From 66-474 sp963771735 (GTDB lineage: Bacteria; Pseudomonadota; Gammaproteobacteria; Xanthomonadales; Rhodanobacteraceae): a stretch of 64,000 bases of DNA. The stretch lies in NCBI GenBank assembly GCA_963771735.1, contig CAVYUN010000002.1:1178001-1242000 (forward strand). Direction: 5' to 3'. How positions within the stretch are numbered: position 1 is the stretch's first letter; each line of letters starts with the position of its first letter. Of this stretch, positions 9,501 to 18,558 are shown one piece after another. The notes under the pieces are model-generated. The model saw only the letters and a list, made by a program, of their open reading frames with translations. It had not been told where the DNA came from and did no database searches. Position numbers and translations under genes: made by a program.

Positions 9501-9937
9501 AGTATGGCTGGCGGTTCGACCTGCCCGATCAGGGTCCGACGTCCGGCGACAATGCCGGCGAGAACGAGCAGATCATCTACAACCCGACGCTGATCGGCGG
9601 CGCCGTGGTGGTGAATACCGCGACACCGCCGGTGGTGAATGCGTCCGATTGCAACGCCGGCCAGCAAAGCGGCTGGACGATGGCATTCAACCCGGCCACC
9701 GGCGGCGGCCTGCCACAGGACTTCTTCCCGAACGGCAGCGGTGGTTTTGGCGGCGGCTCCGCAACCGTCGGTGGCATATCGTTGAACGGCGTGGGTACGC
9801 CGACCTCGCTCCAGTACGGCGGGAATACCTACCTGATCACGAATACCGTCCAGGCCGCCCTGAAGCTTTCCAACATCAATCCGCAATCGGGCAACACGCC
9901 CGCGCGGGTGTCATGGCGCGAATTGGTGAATCCGTGA
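6524..9937 (+). CDS. pilY1: PilY1 tip adhesin/assembly protein with lectin-like N-terminus
   Basis: 1137 residues with a Sec signal peptide (hydrophobic ILLLLAGVSIACA, cleavage near residue 23). Residues of about 25 to 380 look like an L-type lectin fold: GADGIVFFLTSAQDADG, GGSMGYDCSN, YLGLGIDEYGNF and RIGLRGRGN. The C-terminal half is the PilY1 beta-propeller, including VYEGSNDGFVHGF and GYMPYDVL, and the calcium loop DLDGDHIADYLYAGD near residues 818-832, followed by GNVWRFDV. PilY1 is exported with minor pilins and acts in pilus priming, retraction control and adhesion. The start ATG at 6524 precedes the signal peptide directly. The 50-base gap after pilX suggests the same transcript. Confidence 0.9.
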   Translation: MCKPSVKILLLLAGVSIACAASATTYSDNFTGTSSQLQWTALNDACLTAGDNSGSIPSCASKGFLTDSAGKGALLLTPARNNQTGAILSAFAPFPMTQGIQITFTTYTFGGDSGGTARNGADGIVFFLTSAQDADGTKHDPPTKTGAEGGSMGYDCSNDNGVYDGVAYGYLGLGIDEYGNFLNSGDNGSQGIYNSRNSAHGTTAYGDNSFQNDVNGSINPGRGPQYQPERIGLRGRGNTNWAWLQSQNSSYYSGGSNAGKVQAACKSGQYVSGGQGTYWSPYTYTAIPFNYNAIATGYAVLPDNHKIANEAVSNRNTGTTPAWPITYKLTISPDGLMNFDYSYNNGAFQPVLANFDITQANGAVPELLRFGFSAGTGGSNNVHEITCFQASPLSSNSSASSNTVQGGKVITGTQLYLASYSSNNWWGSLQAQSVTTSNGTISIDPVANWDAKCVLTGGPCDSMAYTDGSGNTVTPSITVESAGSRVLLTSTAIGSATGVSLNWANLSSAEQTALIASDTTTVGKNRLKWLRGNRSVEQLATPTPGTLRARTYVLGDIVDASPTYVSAPAAGGYPDTFNDALHPSQNASAPENQSGAQSYGTFASSYAGREGMVYEGSNDGFVHGFRAGSFNSGVYDNTTNDGKELIGYMPYDVLVNKAVNLSDPLYKHDYLVDATPASGAVFYADSSNPNGAWHTWLVGGVGSNGQEIYALDITDPSQFTTANAQSLVIGDWDSSTLTHLGNTVGTPLITRMHNGDWAIIFGSGLVANPTASSPTEGVYVGLINPSDGSVTFQFLDTGSAPLGVNGAAGGIAYVTAADLDGDHIADYLYAGDTRGNVWRFDVTSTTASNWGVSTFGNGTTPTPLFVAKDSAGNRLAITTAMKIGAILTGTVTRAMVYFGTGQLTPQTSTSGTQYASGTNTFFGIWDWDMSTWDSASSVKYASLTGTQSITRSVLLAQSVVAQTAASGGNPGTRTLSTQYTVCWADDSSCSTGQYGWRFDLPDQGPTSGDNAGENEQIIYNPTLIGGAVVVNTATPPVVNASDCNAGQQSGWTMAFNPATGGGLPQDFFPNGSGGFGGGSATVGGISLNGVGTPTSLQYGGNTYLITNTVQAALKLSNINPQSGNTPARVSWRELVNP

Positions 9938-9966
9938 GTTACGCAAAAACCAACAGGGGAACGGTC

Positions 9967-10477
9967 ATGGCAACACGGAAAGCGTGGCAAACCGGGTATG
10001 GTGCAATCGGCAGGGTGGTCCGCAGTCGCGGCTTCACCCTGATCGAATTGATGATCGTGGTGGCGATCATCGCGATCCTTTCGGCGATCGCCTATCCGAC
10101 ATACATCAATTACGTCACCAAGACCCGTCGCAACGCGGCCTCGGCCTGCCTGTCCGAGTACGCCAATTTCATGGAACGTTACTACACCACCAACCTGACG
10201 TTACGCACCCGGCTACCTCGGGCACGGCCCACCGCGATGGCGCAACCGCCGTTGGATTGCTCTGACACCACGCAGACGGGCGACGTATTACAACTACAGC
10301 TTCGCTGCGAAGCCGACGCGTCACGAACCGGTACAAAATCCTCGCCACCCCGCAGGGCAGCGCTCAGGCCACGCGCGACACGAGTGCGGCGCGCTGGCGC
10401 TGGACCGGGCTGGGCAGCGCTATTACCAGACCAACAAGACCGACCCTGCTGGCCTGGCTACCTGCTGGCAGCACTGA
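9967..10477 (+). pseudogene. pilE: Minor pilin PilE, frame broken by several single-base slips
   Basis: The N-terminus is intact: leader ending RSRG22, then FTLIELMIVVAIIAIL with Glu27 as mature Glu5, and RRNAASACLSEYANFMERYY. After about 10200 the reading frame slips repeatedly, but family sequence continues in turn across all three frames: PPLDCSDTTQTGD (frame of the start), YYNYSFAAKPT (10286 on), TNRYKILATPQGSAQATRD (10323 on), then CGALALDRAGQRYY and NKTDPAGLATCWQH to the TGA at 10475-10477. About five one-base gains and one loss (AAG to AG at about 10383) would restore one pilin of normal size. The dense slips with no loss of residue identity suggest sequence error rather than decay. 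It closes the minor pilin operon. Confidence 0.8.
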
Positions 10478-11420
10478 TCCGGCGCGCGAAGGGCTCGCGG
10501 ATTCGCCGCGCGGCAGGCCCGCTGGCCGACGGGTTTGCCGACTCCGCGTTGCTCGCAAGCGTTTCGCAGTCGAGCAGAGCCTGCTTGCGCGCCACGCCCC
10601 AGCGCCAGCCGCCGGAACTGCCGTCGGCGCGCACCACCGCGATGGCAGGGCACGATGAGCGCGAGTTTGTTGGAACCACAGGCATGGCCGACGGCACGCG
10701 CGGCGCCGGGTTCGCCGATCGCATGGGCGATGTCGGCGTAGCTGCGGGTTTCGCCGGCCGGGATGCGCGTCAGCGCCTGCCATACGCGCCACTGGAACGC
10801 GGTCGCCGCGACATCGACGGGCGGCAACGCGGCAGTCGGGTCCGCAGCGGCGTTGCCGGTCAAGCCCGTGGCGACGCGATCCAAGCACGACTGGTCAGCC
10901 ATTCGTCACGTCCGGCATCGACGCGCGTGAGTTTCGCGTTCGGGAATTCGTCACGAAGTTCGTCCAGCAGTGCTTTGTCGTCGTCGCCCAGTGCCACGGC
11001 GCAGATGCCGCGAGCGGTGGCCGCGACCAGCACGCGCCCCAGCGGCGAGCGCGCGGTGGTGTAACGGATCGCGACGCCCTCGCCACCCTTGCGGTAGCGC
11101 GCGGGGGGCATGCCCAGCAGGCGGTCGGTGTGTTCGTAGACCCGGCTGGATGAACCGAACCCGGCCGCATACACGGCATCGGTGACGGGGGCGCCTGCGC
11201 GCAGGGAAGTTTTCAATTCCGCGAATCGTCGCGCGCGCACGTACTCGGCCGGTGAAACGCCGAAGCGGCGGCGGAAGCTGCGCTGCAGGTAGGCCGCGGA
11301 CAGACCCACCGCGTCGGCGAGTTCGTGCAGGGTGGGTGATGGCTGGTCGCGGTCGAGGATTTCGCGCGCGCGCTCGACGGGATCGGGACGAGTCATGGGC
11401 GTAGCCGGGTTCGCATTCAT
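10458..11420 (-). pseudogene. ada: Ada-like protein (AraC helix-turn-helix plus O6-alkylguanine-DNA methyltransferase), two frame slips
   Basis: Read leftwards from 11420. First an AraC-type domain (PSPTLHELADAVGLSAAYLQ, RRFGVSPAEYVRARR, DAVYAAGFGSSSRVYE), then an alkyltransferase domain (YTTARSPLGRVLVAATARG, FQWRVWQALTRIPAGETRSY, GHACGSNKLALIVPCHR with the acceptor Cys in PCHR). The N-terminal phosphotriester zinc domain of full Ada is absent, so it resembles the two-domain Ada variant. The frame slips near 10893 (after DEWLTS) and near 10640 (one extra G after PCHR; the next frame gives VVRADGSSGGWRWGVARKQALL). Either assembly error or a real break. Its 3' end overlaps that of pilE by 20 bases, tail to tail. 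Confidence 0.75.
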
Positions 11421-11483
11421 GCGGCGATATTGACGTACGCCATGCGAACACGCTATCCGGTTCTTGTCATGCCCCCGGATGCT

Positions 11484-11750
11484 TCATTCAGGTCGTGGCA
11501 AGCCTTCGCGATGGCGTGGCGAAACCACCGTGAATTCACCCTCTATCACGGATGGATCTGCGGCCCGTGTCGTACGTCGTGACAACCAGCCGCGAATGCT
11601 CAGCACCAGCGCGGCAACCGCGAAAACGACGATGCCGACCACCAGTCCCATGGTGACCAGGCCGGCCAGCGCGATCACGGCGATGGCCAGCACCAGACCA
11701 CGCAGCAGCGGGTTGCGGGGCAGGGTCGGGATCGTGAATTGGGCGCGCAT
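11484..11750 (-). CDS. Small hypothetical membrane protein
   Basis: 88 residues from the ATG at 11750. One long hydrophobic segment (GLVLAIAVIALAGLVTMGLV followed by VGIVVFAVAALVL), probably two adjacent membrane helices, then a basic turn RGWLSRRTTR and a polar tail. I do not recognise a family with certainty. It lies 63 bases upstream of ada on the same strand and diverges from the Rieske gene. An upstream alternative start at 11906 would add an implausible polar, Trp-rich extension and overlap the Rieske gene. Confidence 0.55.
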   Translation of the reverse strand: MRAQFTIPTLPRNPLLRGLVLAIAVIALAGLVTMGLVVGIVVFAVAALVLSIRGWLSRRTTRAADPSVIEGEFTVVSPRHREGLPRPE

Positions 11751-11827
11751 CGAATCGGGCCGCGTGGCAGAATGACAAACCCACCATGCGGCCACATGAC
11801 CGCGGATGCAAGTGCCGGGAGTTGCAG

Positions 11828-12169
11828 ATGGACATGACCAGCCAAGCCCCGTTCCTGTGCCGCCTGGAAGATATCCCGGACGGCGGCGTGCTGGGCGTCG
11901 ATCCACCCGATCCCGAGGGCGAGCCCTTGCTGCTGTCGCGGCACGGCAATTCGGTGCAGGCGTGGCTGAACATCTGTCCGCACGCCGGCCGCCGGATGGA
12001 CTACGCGCCCGGCATGTTCTTGGTCAAGGACGACAAGCTGACCTGCGCGGTGCATGGCGCGACCTTCGCGCTGCGCGAGGCAGGCCTGTGCGTGGAGGGA
12101 CCCTGTCGCGGCCAATCATTGCTCGCGGTTCGCGTGCAGGTGCGCGATGGGGCGGTGTCGCGCGCCTGA
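11828..12169 (+). CDS. Rieske (2Fe-2S) domain protein
   Basis: 113 residues forming a single Rieske domain. The cluster ligands are Cys50-Pro-His52 (NICPHAGRRMDY) and Cys73-Ala-Val-His76 (LTCAVHGATF), the classic CxH...CxxH pair. No membrane segment or oxygenase catalytic domain is present, so it is a soluble ferredoxin-like Rieske protein of unknown partner. I chose ATG 11828 because the sequence before it (from 11786) is Cys- and Arg-rich and unlike the family. Tail to tail with purL. Confidence 0.85.
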   Translation: MDMTSQAPFLCRLEDIPDGGVLGVDPPDPEGEPLLLSRHGNSVQAWLNICPHAGRRMDYAPGMFLVKDDKLTCAVHGATFALREAGLCVEGPCRGQSLLAVRVQVRDGAVSRA

Positions 12170-12188
12170 ATGGCGGGCGGTACGCCGC

Positions 12189-15100
12189 TCAGCCCACGAA
12201 CATCCGGGCGTTGCGGAACATCCGCATCCACGGCGAATCCTCGCCCCAGTCACGAGGGTGCCAGCTCGTCTGCGCGCTGCGGAACACGCGTTCGGGATGC
12301 GGCATCAGGATGGTGACCCGGCCCGACGCGGCAGTGAAGCCAGCCAGCCCCTCGGGTGAACCATTCGGGTTGTAGGGGAAAGTTTCGGTCGCCTTGCCGC
12401 GGTTGTCCACGAAACGCACGCAGGCGGTCGCCCTGCCCGCCTTGCTGCCCTCGGCGAACACCGCGCGGCCTTCGCCGTGCGCGGTCACCACCGGAATGCG
12501 TGAACCAGCCATGCCGCGAAACATGATCGAACCCGCGTCCAGCACTTCCAGCGTCACCAGCCTGGCTTCGTATTGTTCCGAGGCGTTGCGCTGGAATGTC
12601 GGCCAATGCTCGGCACCGGGGATGATGGATTTCAGGTGCGCCAGCATCTGGCAGCCGTTGCACATGCCGACCGCGAACCTGGACTCGTCCGCGAAGAAGT
12701 TCGCGAATTGCTCGCGCAGTGCATCGTGGTAAAGGATCGAGGCGGCCCAGCCACGCCCCGCGCCGAGCACGTCGCCGTAGGAGAAGCCGCCGCAGGCGGC
12801 GAAGCCCGAGAAATCGCCCAGCTTGTGGCGTCCGGCGATCAGGTCGCTCATGTGCACGTCGAGTGCGTCGAAGCCGGCACGCGTGAAGGCGGCCGCCATT
12901 TCGACCTGGCCATTGACGCCCTGCTCGCGCAGGATCGCGATGCGCGGACGCTCGCCCCTGGCGATGTACGGCGCCGCGACGTCCTCGGCGGGATCGAACG
13001 TCAGCCTGGCATTCAGGCCCGGGTCGTCGTCGTCGCAGCGCCAGTCGCGTTCGGCGTCGGCGCTGGCCGGATTGTCGCGCAGCCGCTGCATCGCGTGGCT
13101 GGTTTCGTGCCATGTATCGATCAGCTTGCGCCAGTTCCACTTGGCCACGGTTTCGTCGCCGCCGTACAACTTGATGCCGAGCTTCGCCTTGGGTCGCGCG
13201 ATCACGCGTGCCATCGCGGCGAGGCCGTTGGCTTCGACGATCGCCGCGAACGCGTCGTGGTCGTCCACGCGCACCTGCACCACGGCGCCGAGTTCCTCGT
13301 TGAACAGCGCGCGCAGCGCGTTGTCTGCCCAGCCGTCGAGGAACACCTCGAGTCCGCAGTGACCCGCGAACGCCATTTCCAGCAGCGTCACGATCACGCC
13401 GCCATCGGAGCGGTCGTGGTAGGCGAGCAGCAGGTTCTGCTCACGCGCGGCGCGGATGGTTTCGAACAGTCCGCGCAGGCGTTCGGGGTTGTCGAAGTCG
13501 GGCGGCACGCCGCCGCCGCGTTCGTAGGCCTGGGTCAGCGCCGAGGCACCGAGCCGGTCGCGGCCGGCGCCCAGGTCGAGCAGCCACAATTCGGTGTCGC
13601 CAGCGTCCAGCCGGATTTGCGGGGTCAAGGCGGCGCGCACGTCGCCGACGCGCGCGAATGCGCTGACGATCAGCGACACTGGCGCGATGGTGCGTTGTTC
13701 GCGATCGCCGTCGCGCCACAGCGTGCGCATCGACAGCGAGTCCTTGCCGACCGGGATCGAGATGCCCAGCGCCGGGCACAGTTCCGTGGACACGGCGCGT
13801 ACCGCGTCGTACAGCGCGGCGTCCTCGCCGTCGTGGCCGATCGCCGCCATCCAGTTGGCGGACAGGCGAATTTCGTCGAGCGCGGCGACCGGGGCCGCGA
13901 TCAGGTTGGTGATGGCTTCGCCCAGCGCCATCCGCGCCGAGGCCGCGCCGTCCAGCACCGCGACCGGCGCGCGTTCGCCCATCGCCATCACTTCGCCGGC
14001 GTAGCCTTCGAAGTCGGCCAGCGTGAGCGCGCAATCGGCGACCGGCACCTGCCACGGGCCGACCAGCTGGTCGCGCGCACACAGGCCGCCCACGCTGCGG
14101 TCGCCGATGTGGATCAGGAACGCCTTGTCGGCCACCGCCGGCATTTTCAGTACGCGCTGGATGGCGTCATCGAGGCCGATGCCGGTGAGGTCGGGGATGA
14201 TGTCGAGGTGCGGGCGTGACGCGCGTCGCGTCGCGCTGCATCCGCGGCGGCTTGCCCAGCAGCGTCTCCAACTGCATCTCGATGACGCGCGGATCGCGTT
14301 GCGAGCGCACCAACAGTTTCTGTTCCGCCGTCGCGGTGCCGACCACCGCGAACGGACAACGTTCGCGTTCGCAGAGCGCAGCGAAGCGTTCGAGATCGGC
14401 CGGCTTCACCGCCAGCACGTAGCGTTCCTGCGACTCGTTGCACCAGATCTGCATGGGCGAGAGTTGCGGATCATCCGAAGGTACCTTGTCGCAGGTCGAT
14501 CTCGCCGCCAACGCCGGAATCGTGCAACAGTTCGGGAATCGCATTCGAGAGGCCGCCCGCGCCGACGTCGTGGATCGCCACGACGGGACTGTCGGCGCCG
14601 AACGCGCAACAGGCGTCGATCACTTCCTGGCAGCGCCGCTGCATTTCCGGGTTGTCGCGCTGCACCGATGCGAAATCGAGTTCCTGGCTGGACGCGCCGG
14701 CCGCCATCGAGGACGCTGCACCGCCGCCGAGGCCGATCAGCATCGCCGGTCCGCCCAGCACGATCACCGCGTCGCCCGGCGCCAGCTTGTTTTTCTTGAC
14801 CAGCATCGGCCGCACGTTGGCGACGCCGCCGGCCAGCATGATCGGCTTGTCGTAGCCGTGGCGCATGCCGGGCTTGCCGGTTTCGAGTTCGAAGCTGCGG
14901 AAGTAGCCGGTCAGGCACGGGCGCCCGAATTCGTTGTTGAAGCCGGCCGCGCCGAGCGGACCGTCGCGCATGATCTCGAACGCGCTGGCGACGCGCGGCG
15001 GCAGCGGGCGTTCGGTCTCCCACGGCCGCGGCAGGCCTGGAATGCGCAGGTGCGACACGGAAAAGCCGGTCAGGCCGGCCTTGGGCTTGCCGCCGCGGCC

Positions 15101-16051
15101 GACTGCGCCCTCGTCGCGGATCTCGCCGCCGGAACCCGTCGCGGCGCCCGGCAATGGCGAAATCGCGGTCGGGATGGTTGTGCGTTTCGACCTTGATCGC
15201 GTAGGGAACCGCTTCGGCGATGCGTGCGCCACACGCCATCGGCATCGGCGAAAAAGCGCGCGCCGTCGGACCCTTCGATCACCGCGGCATTGTCGCTGTA
15301 GGCCGACAGCGTGTGCGCGGGCGACGCCTTGTGGGTGCTGCGGATCATGTCGAACAGGACTGGCGTCCTGCTTTTCGCCGTCGAGCGTGAAATCGGCATT
15401 GAACACCTTGTGCCGGCAATGCTCGGAGTTCGCCTGCGCGAACATCACCAACTCGGCGTCGGTGGGATCGCGTTCCAGCCGCGCGTAATTTTCCGCCAGG
15501 TAATCGATCTCGTCGTCGCTCAATGCGAGGCCGAGTTCGCCATTGGCGCGTTGCAACGCGGCCTTGGGATCATCACCCAGCTCGACGTTGCCGAGCGCGC
15601 CGGCCTGGCCGGATGCAAACACCTGCCTCGCATCCGCCAGCTTCAGCAGCACCGACTGCGTCATCGGGTCGTGCAACGCATCCGCGACGGCCGTGAAGGC
15701 AGGATCGCCTTGCGCAGGCAGGCCTTCGATCAGGAAGGCGGTACCGCGTTCGACGCGCGTGACCGGGATGCCGACGTGATGGACGATATCGGTGGCCTTG
15801 GACGACCACGGCGACAGCGTGCCGAGCCGCGGCAGCACCCACAGCGATGCGTCCGCCGGCGGTGCTTCGGTGGCATCCAGCACCTCGGCAAGGCGCCGGT
15901 GCAGCGCCGGTGTCAGCGACGCTTCCGATTGGACGAAATAAACGTGGCGCGCGCCGCGCACCCGCGTGCGCTTCGAGAGGGAAGCCAGGCGCTGGTTGAG
16001 TCGGTCGAGGCGGAAATCCGACAGGGCGCTGCGCCCGTCGAGCACGATCAT
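12189..16051 (-). pseudogene. purL: Phosphoribosylformylglycinamidine synthase, frame broken at about five places
   Basis: The large single-chain PurL of proteobacteria (about 1290 residues), step four of purine synthesis: ATP- and glutamine-dependent conversion of FGAR to FGAM. Start MIVLDGRSALSDFRLDRLNQ at 16051. The synthetase half has ANSEHCRHKVFNADF, YAIKVETHNHP and GGGAASSMAAGASSQELDF. The C-terminal glutaminase, from about 12990 leftwards, has MCNGCQMLAHL with the nucleophile Cys, AHGEGRAVF and MPHPERVFR. The frame slips near 15358, 15232, 15174, 14495 and 14218; the correct sequence continues each time in another frame. With no second purL in view and perfect motifs either side, error is likelier than loss of an essential-type gene. 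Confidence 0.85.
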
Positions 16052-16095
16052 GGCGATGGGAAGCCGTGGATCAGAGTGAGCCCTGCATTATAGAT

Positions 16096-16228
16096 GCGAT
16101 CGTCCCTGATCGCTGCCCGTCTGGAGTCCGCGCAGGAGCAAGGCATTTCGATCAAAAGGCATCGGAACGTCCAAAGTCGCCGTCCATGGCCAGGAGCTCC
16201 GTGGACTGACTTTACACAACGGCCGCTT
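16096..16228 (+). repeat. Dispersed structured repeat, copy A
   Basis: Starts with the inverted repeat GCGATC-GTCCCT-GATCGC and ends GGACTGACTTTACACAACGG CCGCT (read without the gap). An internal palindrome GGAGCTCC follows GTCCATGG. Copies B (18669-18806) and C (37694-37803) share both ends. Copy A ends four bases from the dsbC stop codon (dsbC is on the other strand). No gene is seen in it. Confidence 0.75.
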
Positions 16229-16231
16229 CGG

Positions 16232-17035
16232 TCAAGGCAGCTGTTGTGCGGCGGGCGGCGCGTGCACGGACTGCAGGCGCCGCAGCAATTCGCGGGGATC
16301 GACGTAGCCGCCGAGTACCGCGCCGTTGTCGGCGATGACAGTGGGCGTGCCGTCCACGCCCAGGTCCACGCCGAGGTTGAAGTCGTGCGCGACCGGCGAC
16401 TGGCAGCTCGCGTGGCGCGGATTGTCTCCCTCGAAGGCATGGGTCAGCGCCGTCTGGCGGTCGGCGGCGCACCAGACATCCACGGCTTTCTGTGCCGACG
16501 GCGTGCCGAGTCCAGTGCGCGGCCAGAACAGGTAGTCGACCGCAATACCGAGTTGGTTGAGTTCGGCGATGTTGGCGTGGAAGGCGCGGCAATAAGGGCA
16601 ATCGACATCGGTGAAAACCGTCACCGTGTATTGCGGCTTGGCCGGCGCGAAACGGATCATCTGGCCCGGTTGCAGCTTCGCGATCGCGTCCTGGCGCAGC
16701 CGGTTCATCGTCAGGCTGTTGAGCGGGGTGTGTGTCCGGATGTCGTAGGCATCACCCTGGATCACGTAGCGGCCGTCGCCGGTCATGTACAGCACCTGGC
16801 CCTGTGCGACCACCTGGTACAGGCCGGCGATCGGCATCGACGCGATGGTCTGGACGCGCGCGCCGGGCGCCATCTTGGCGACCGCGGCAGCGATCGCCGA
16901 GCGCACCCTGGGCGCGACCGCACTGGACGCGGGCGCCGGCATGGCCTGGGCCGCAGCCGTGACGCCTGCAGTTCGGGATGAGCAAGCGCTGGCCGCGAAC
17001 AGGATGAAGACAAGCGCACAGATGAGTTTCGGCAT
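16232..17035 (-). CDS. dsbC: Thiol:disulfide interchange protein DsbC/G family
   Basis: 267 residues. The N-terminal hydrophobic segment LICALVFILFAASAC could be a Sec signal or a weak lipobox at Cys18. An N-terminal dimerisation domain (about 45-115) and a linker lead to the thioredoxin fold with the active site CPYC at Cys146-Cys149 (FTDVDCPYCRAF) and the cis-Pro loop VDGTPTVIADNG. This is a periplasmic disulfide isomerase that would be kept reduced by DsbD. The ATG at 17035 directly precedes the signal sequence; an upstream alternative at 17116 would bury it. Confidence 0.92.
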   Translation of the reverse strand: MPKLICALVFILFAASACSSRTAGVTAAAQAMPAPASSAVAPRVRSAIAAAVAKMAPGARVQTIASMPIAGLYQVVAQGQVLYMTGDGRYVIQGDAYDIRTHTPLNSLTMNRLRQDAIAKLQPGQMIRFAPAKPQYTVTVFTDVDCPYCRAFHANIAELNQLGIAVDYLFWPRTGLGTPSAQKAVDVWCAADRQTALTHAFEGDNPRHASCQSPVAHDFNLGVDLGVDGTPTVIADNGAVLGGYVDPRELLRRLQSVHAPPAAQQLP

Positions 17036-17125
17036 GGTGCTCGGATGGACAGGCCGCGATGGAGGCGACAGGATCGGCGCGATCCTAGCACGCGTGGCAT
17101 CAAGCCACCGCGGCACCCTGCACCT

Positions 17126-17677
17126 TCAGAACGTCAACCACCAGCACCCGCCCGATTCGGTGACGCCGAAATCACGGGTACTGCCGTCCACGCCACCTGT
17201 CGAGATGTCGAAGCCGGTCGGCGGCTGCGGGGCAACGCTGGAAGCGCCGGCCGGATCGCCGGCAGACGTGGCCGGCGCAGGTCCGGCTTCCGCGAATGGC
17301 GGTCCCGTCGCATACGCGACCGCGATGCCGGTCAATGGCTGCTTCAGCCACGCCGTCAAGGCGCGCAATGCGGTGCGTGCGGAAGCCTGGTCCATGTCGC
17401 GCCACAGGATCAGTCCGGACAGACGGTTCACGTCGTGGGCCGTGAACGCATTCGCCAGCTCCTGCTTCAATGCCCCCGGTGAAGCCGCGCATGCCGCGCC
17501 GAAGCCATTGGCCGGTGATGCCACGTCGGTTCCCGACGACGCCGGCGCCCCGCAGGGTTCGCCGGAAAACACCGGCTCGCCGTGGGTGCCGATGCAGCGG
17601 TAGACCTGCGCATGCGCCAGCGGCGCGCATGCAACAAGCGCCAGCAGGCACAAAAATTTCAGCAGCGGGATGCGCAT
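17126..17677 (-). CDS. Secreted protein with N-terminal DUF4124-like segment
   Basis: 183 residues from MRIPLLKFLCLLALVACAPLAHA, a clear Sec signal peptide, followed by QVYRCIGTHGEPVFSGEPC, the pattern of DUF4124 (a short secreted domain with a Y-x-C and an F-S-x-x-P-C element). The remaining part has a helical region around LKQELANAFTAHDVNRLSGL that may be a conserved domain I cannot name, a Pro/Ala-rich linker, and ends in GGCWWLTF. Function unknown. It lies 27 bases downstream of the metF start side on the same strand, and 90 bases upstream of dsbC, so the three could share a transcript. Confidence 0.7.
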   Translation of the reverse strand: MRIPLLKFLCLLALVACAPLAHAQVYRCIGTHGEPVFSGEPCGAPASSGTDVASPANGFGAACAASPGALKQELANAFTAHDVNRLSGLILWRDMDQASARTALRALTAWLKQPLTGIAVAYATGPPFAEAGPAPATSAGDPAGASSVAPQPPTGFDISTGGVDGSTRDFGVTESGGCWWLTF

Positions 17678-17704
17678 GACCGGCAAGTGTAGCCGGCGTC
17701 CGGG

Positions 17705-18553
17705 TCAGGACACGGGTCCGCCCATGCGCTGCAACACCGCGTGGGTCGCGCGGGCGCGGTTCAAGGTGTAGACGTGCAGCCCCGGCGCGCCGCCGTCCAG
17801 CAGTCGTTGGCACATTGCAGCCACCACGTCGGCGCCGAATTCGCGCACCGATTCGGCATCGTCGCCGTAGGCGGCCATGCGCTTGCCGATCCAGCGCGGG
17901 ATTTCGGCACCGCACATTTCCGAGAAACGCCGCAGCTGCGCGAAGTTCGCGATCGGCATGATGCCCGGCACGATCGGGATCGTGATGCCGGCGCGGCGTG
18001 CGTCATCGACGAAACGGAAATACGCGTCGGCGTTGTAGAAATACTGGGTGATCGCTCCGTCGGCGCCGGCCTCGACCTTGGTCCTGAAATGACGCAGGTC
18101 GGCATGGGCGTGATCCGACTGCGGATGGCATTCCGGGTAACACGCGACCTCGATATGGAAATACCCGTCGTGCTCGCGGCGGATGAATTCGACCAGGTCC
18201 GAGGCATAGCGGAAATCACCGGGCGAGGCCATGCCCGAGGGCAGGTCGCCGCGCAGGGCGACGATGCGCTTGCAGCCGAGTTCACGGTAATCATTCAAAA
18301 GCGCGCCAATCTCCTCGCGCGAGCCACCCATGCACGACACGTGCGGCGCGACTTCCAGCGCGTGCGTCTCGCTGAGGTGGCGGACCGTGCGCGGGGTGTG
18401 GGTCAGCGTGGAACCGCCGGCGCCGAAGGTGACGCTGACGAATTCCGGGGCCAGCGCCTTGAGCTTCGGCAACGCGCGTTCCATCTGCGCGCGCTGCTCA
18501 TCGGTCTTGGGCGGGAAGAACTCGAGCGAAATCGGGATCATTGCATCCGGCAT
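17705..18553 (-). CDS. metF: Methylenetetrahydrofolate reductase
   Basis: 282 residues, FAD enzyme that reduces 5,10-methylene-THF to 5-methyl-THF for methionine synthesis. Motifs: SLEFFPPKTDEQ at the N-terminus, FVSVTFGAGGST, HVSCMGGSREEI, VALRGDLPSG, and the late GIMPIANFAQLRRF. The ATG at 18553 has a GGAAAG eight bases before it; the family's common MIP start is four codons further in (18541). The gene's promoter and a palindrome overlapping it are listed separately. Confidence 0.94.
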   Translation of the reverse strand: MPDAMIPISLEFFPPKTDEQRAQMERALPKLKALAPEFVSVTFGAGGSTLTHTPRTVRHLSETHALEVAPHVSCMGGSREEIGALLNDYRELGCKRIVALRGDLPSGMASPGDFRYASDLVEFIRREHDGYFHIEVACYPECHPQSDHAHADLRHFRTKVEAGADGAITQYFYNADAYFRFVDDARRAGITIPIVPGIMPIANFAQLRRFSEMCGAEIPRWIGKRMAAYGDDAESVREFGADVVAAMCQRLLDGGAPGLHVYTLNRARATHAVLQRMGGPVS

Positions 18554-18558
18554 CCATA

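Noticed and set aside
12573..14219. 548-codon ORF on the plus strand
   Set aside because: It is antisense to purL, His/Arg/Gln-rich, and shows no domain; high G+C makes such long shadows common.
16094..16981. Plus-strand ORF across repeat A and dsbC
   Set aside because: Antisense to dsbC; start is in the repeat; no motif.
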